NCBI RefSeq assembly: GCF_003946165.1
Contig: NZ_RHOI01000026.1
Coordinates: 1 to 40,626 of the forward strand
Origin: Lacticaseibacillus baoqingensis
Lineage (GTDB): Bacteria > Bacillota > Bacilli > Lactobacillales > Lactobacillaceae
Length of the DNA stretch: 40,626 bases
Reading direction: 5' to 3'
Part shown: one piece after another, positions 39,360 to 40,626 of the stretch
Layout of the letters: every line of letters starts with the position of its first letter
How positions within the stretch are numbered: the first letter of the stretch is position 1
The notes under the pieces: generated by a model
Seen by the model: only the letters and a program-made list of their open reading frames with translations
Told to the model about the DNA's origin: nothing
Databases searched by the model: none
Position numbers and translations under genes: made by a program

Positions 39360-40496
39360 ATGGCATCTTACGAAAAACGTGGGACCGGTTGGCAGTTTCG
39401 TATCTCATGGCAGGACGAACAGGGCAAACGACATACCAAATCCAATGGTGGTTTCCGCACTAAGAAACTCGCCGAAAATGCTGCACACGATCTAGAGGTA
39501 AAACTCGCACACGGCTCGCATATTGACCGTGCGGATCTACCCCTAGTTGATTACTGGCATCAATGGTGCACCACTTATAAAATCGGTAAACGCGCTGTCG
39601 CCACAGAATACTTTTATCCAATCATTGAAACGACACTCAAAGATTACTTTGGTGATACGCCACTCGGCAAGATCACGCCCTTAAAATGGCAAGCCTTTCT
39701 AAACGACTATGGCGACACTCATGCGCGATCAACTAGCTCAAAGGTCAATGGATATATTCGTGCCATGGTACGCACCGCTATCAACGAACAAACTTTACAC
39801 ACCGACTTCACCTTTGATGCTGAAATTTCCGGTGAGCGTGGTGTTGATGAAGCCGACAAGTACCTTCAGCTTGATCAGTTTGCCGAGCTAGTTAACTTAG
39901 CACATGAAACGGCGGACTTTAATCACCTTGCAACTGTCGCCGTTTATGTCGGCGCAGAATCAGGAATGCGAGTGGCCGAAGTGCTTGGTCTTACGTGGGA
40001 TTGTGTGGATTTTGAAGCCAATACACTCACCATTAATAAATCATGGGACTATATTCATCATACGGGTTTCAAGCCAACGAAAAACGAATCCAGTAATCGA
40101 ACCGTCGAAGTTCTACCCGCAGTCACTGATTTACTCCGCCAAGTCAAAGTCCAACAAGCGGCTTGGATGCTGAAAACGGGCCAGCGTGACAAGCACAACT
40201 GCGTTTTTTATTCTAAGTATTCTCAGGTCCTTACTGGTGCGGCGTGTAATAAGGCACTTAAAAATATGGAGACCAAAATCGGCATCCCCAATGACGATCA
40301 AATCACCTTCCACGGCTTGCGTCATACCCATGTCTCTTATCTCCTATCCGAGGGTATCGATATTTACTATATCTCAAAGCGACTTGGCCACGCCGGCATC
40401 CAGATCACGATGAGCACTTACAGCCACTTATTGGACGCACAGAAATCTAAACAGGCATCAAAAGCAATGGTGGCGCTGGATAAGCTTGCCCGATAA
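39360..40496 (+). CDS. int: Tyrosine-family phage integrase
   Basis: This 378-aa recombinase starts MASYEKRGTGWQFRISWQDE, an AP2-like arm-binding N-terminus (1-60), then a SAM-like core-binding domain (about 65-165) and a catalytic domain with Arg204 (SGMRVAEVLGL), a beta-hairpin Lys (KPTKNESS), His318-x2-Arg321 (FHGLRHTH), His344 (LGHAG) and Tyr354 (STYSHL). All catalytic residues are present. GGAGG lies 8 bases before ATG 39360; an ATG 15 bases upstream overlaps it and is rejected. It catalyses attP x attB recombination next to attR. Confidence 0.95.
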   Translation: MASYEKRGTGWQFRISWQDEQGKRHTKSNGGFRTKKLAENAAHDLEVKLAHGSHIDRADLPLVDYWHQWCTTYKIGKRAVATEYFYPIIETTLKDYFGDTPLGKITPLKWQAFLNDYGDTHARSTSSKVNGYIRAMVRTAINEQTLHTDFTFDAEISGERGVDEADKYLQLDQFAELVNLAHETADFNHLATVAVYVGAESGMRVAEVLGLTWDCVDFEANTLTINKSWDYIHHTGFKPTKNESSNRTVEVLPAVTDLLRQVKVQQAAWMLKTGQRDKHNCVFYSKYSQVLTGAACNKALKNMETKIGIPNDDQITFHGLRHTHVSYLLSEGIDIYYISKRLGHAGIQITMSTYSHLLDAQKSKQASKAMVALDKLAR

Positions 40497-40515
40497 CGTG
40501 TACCAAACGTGTACC
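40497..40515 (+). promoter_or_regulatory. Integrase arm-type binding sites, right side
   Basis: CGTGTACC occurs at 40497-40504 and 40508-40515, with 11-bp periodicity, starting inside the int stop region and 36 bases from the att repeat. It mirrors the left-side pair at 119-141. Confidence 0.55.
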
Positions 40516-40550
40516 GAGTGCGTAAAATCAACCAAAAACAAACTAAAACA

Positions 40551-40626
40551 AAAACACTGGAATGCCTTGATATCAGGCTTTCCAGTGTTCTAACGAAATC
40601 AATAAAGTTCTAAAAATGGAGGTGAG
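40551..40626. repeat. Right att repeat (attR-like), 76-bp direct repeat
   Basis: Identical to bases 1-76. The minus-strand reading of the hairpin (AACACTGGAA...TTCCAGTGTT) is followed here by TTTTTGTTTTAG, so on the phage side it can also act as a terminator for leftward transcription. See the left copy for interpretation. Confidence 0.75.

Noticed and set aside
1-40626. Insertion sequences, CRISPR arrays, antibiotic-resistance or classical virulence genes
   Set aside because: None seen on either strand; all larger frames fit phage modules or the cargo genes listed.

Overview
The window looks like one complete temperate siphophage genome in prophage form (about 40.6 kb), from a lactobacillus of the Lacticaseibacillus casei/paracasei/rhamnosus type. 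This assignment rests on the module order, strong AGGAGG ribosome-binding sites, and recognisable low-GC Gram-positive phage families (phi LC3-type holin, DUF806 tail protein, DUF1642, DUF1351/DUF669, DUF739 Cro-like, ArpU, XkdX). The first and last 76 bases are identical and lie next to the integrase, with paired integrase-arm-like repeats on both inner sides, so the ends behave as attL and attR. No host flank is present, so a circular phage contig opened at attP with a 76-base overlap cannot be excluded.

Layout, left to right. 1-440: att repeat, arm sites, stacked leftward terminators and a small promoter/terminator-bounded RNA unit. 441-1409: an Abi_2-type HEPN gene in the lysogenic-conversion position. 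1590-3464: lysis genes (endolysin, holin, TM/coiled-coil protein) and small baseplate genes including XkdX. 3474-13156: tail genes (Tal with collagen-like stretch, Dit with inserted domain, tape measure with transglycosylase domain, gpG/gpT chaperone pair, tail tube). 13168-20231: tail terminator, head completion, capsid, ClpP-like protease, portal, small membrane protein, TerL, TerS. 20232-20865: candidate cos region and HNH gene. 20869-23218: accessory block with a membrane miniprotein, a rightward csbD gene, a TIR/deoxyribosyltransferase-like gene and about 0.6 kb of highly structured non-coding DNA containing tRNA-like elements. 23219-33703: leftward early/middle operon (ArpU late regulator, many small coupled genes, DnaB helicase, replisome organiser with internal iterons, SSB-like DUF669, Sak4-like ATPase, DUF1351). 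33750-34521: two rightward single genes inside the leftward operon. 34514-36704: antirepressor, Cro-like and CI repressors around a well resolved divergent promoter/operator. 36795-39119: orphan HsdS, a zinc-ribbon HEPN gene and a small leftward gene. 39360-40496: tyrosine integrase.

How it works: CI (S24 autocleavage type) holds the lysogenic state from the 35.8-35.9 kb switch. When it is cleaved, PR fires leftward through cro, antirepressor and replication genes. ArpU then probably activates the late leftward operon, which packages, builds and releases particles. Several cargo genes fall outside this programme and resemble defence or host-modifying functions: Abi_2/HEPN, TIR-like, orphan HsdS, zinc-ribbon HEPN, CsbD and a DUF1883-like protein. 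This cargo, together with the tRNA-like RNA block, is the most interesting content of the window.
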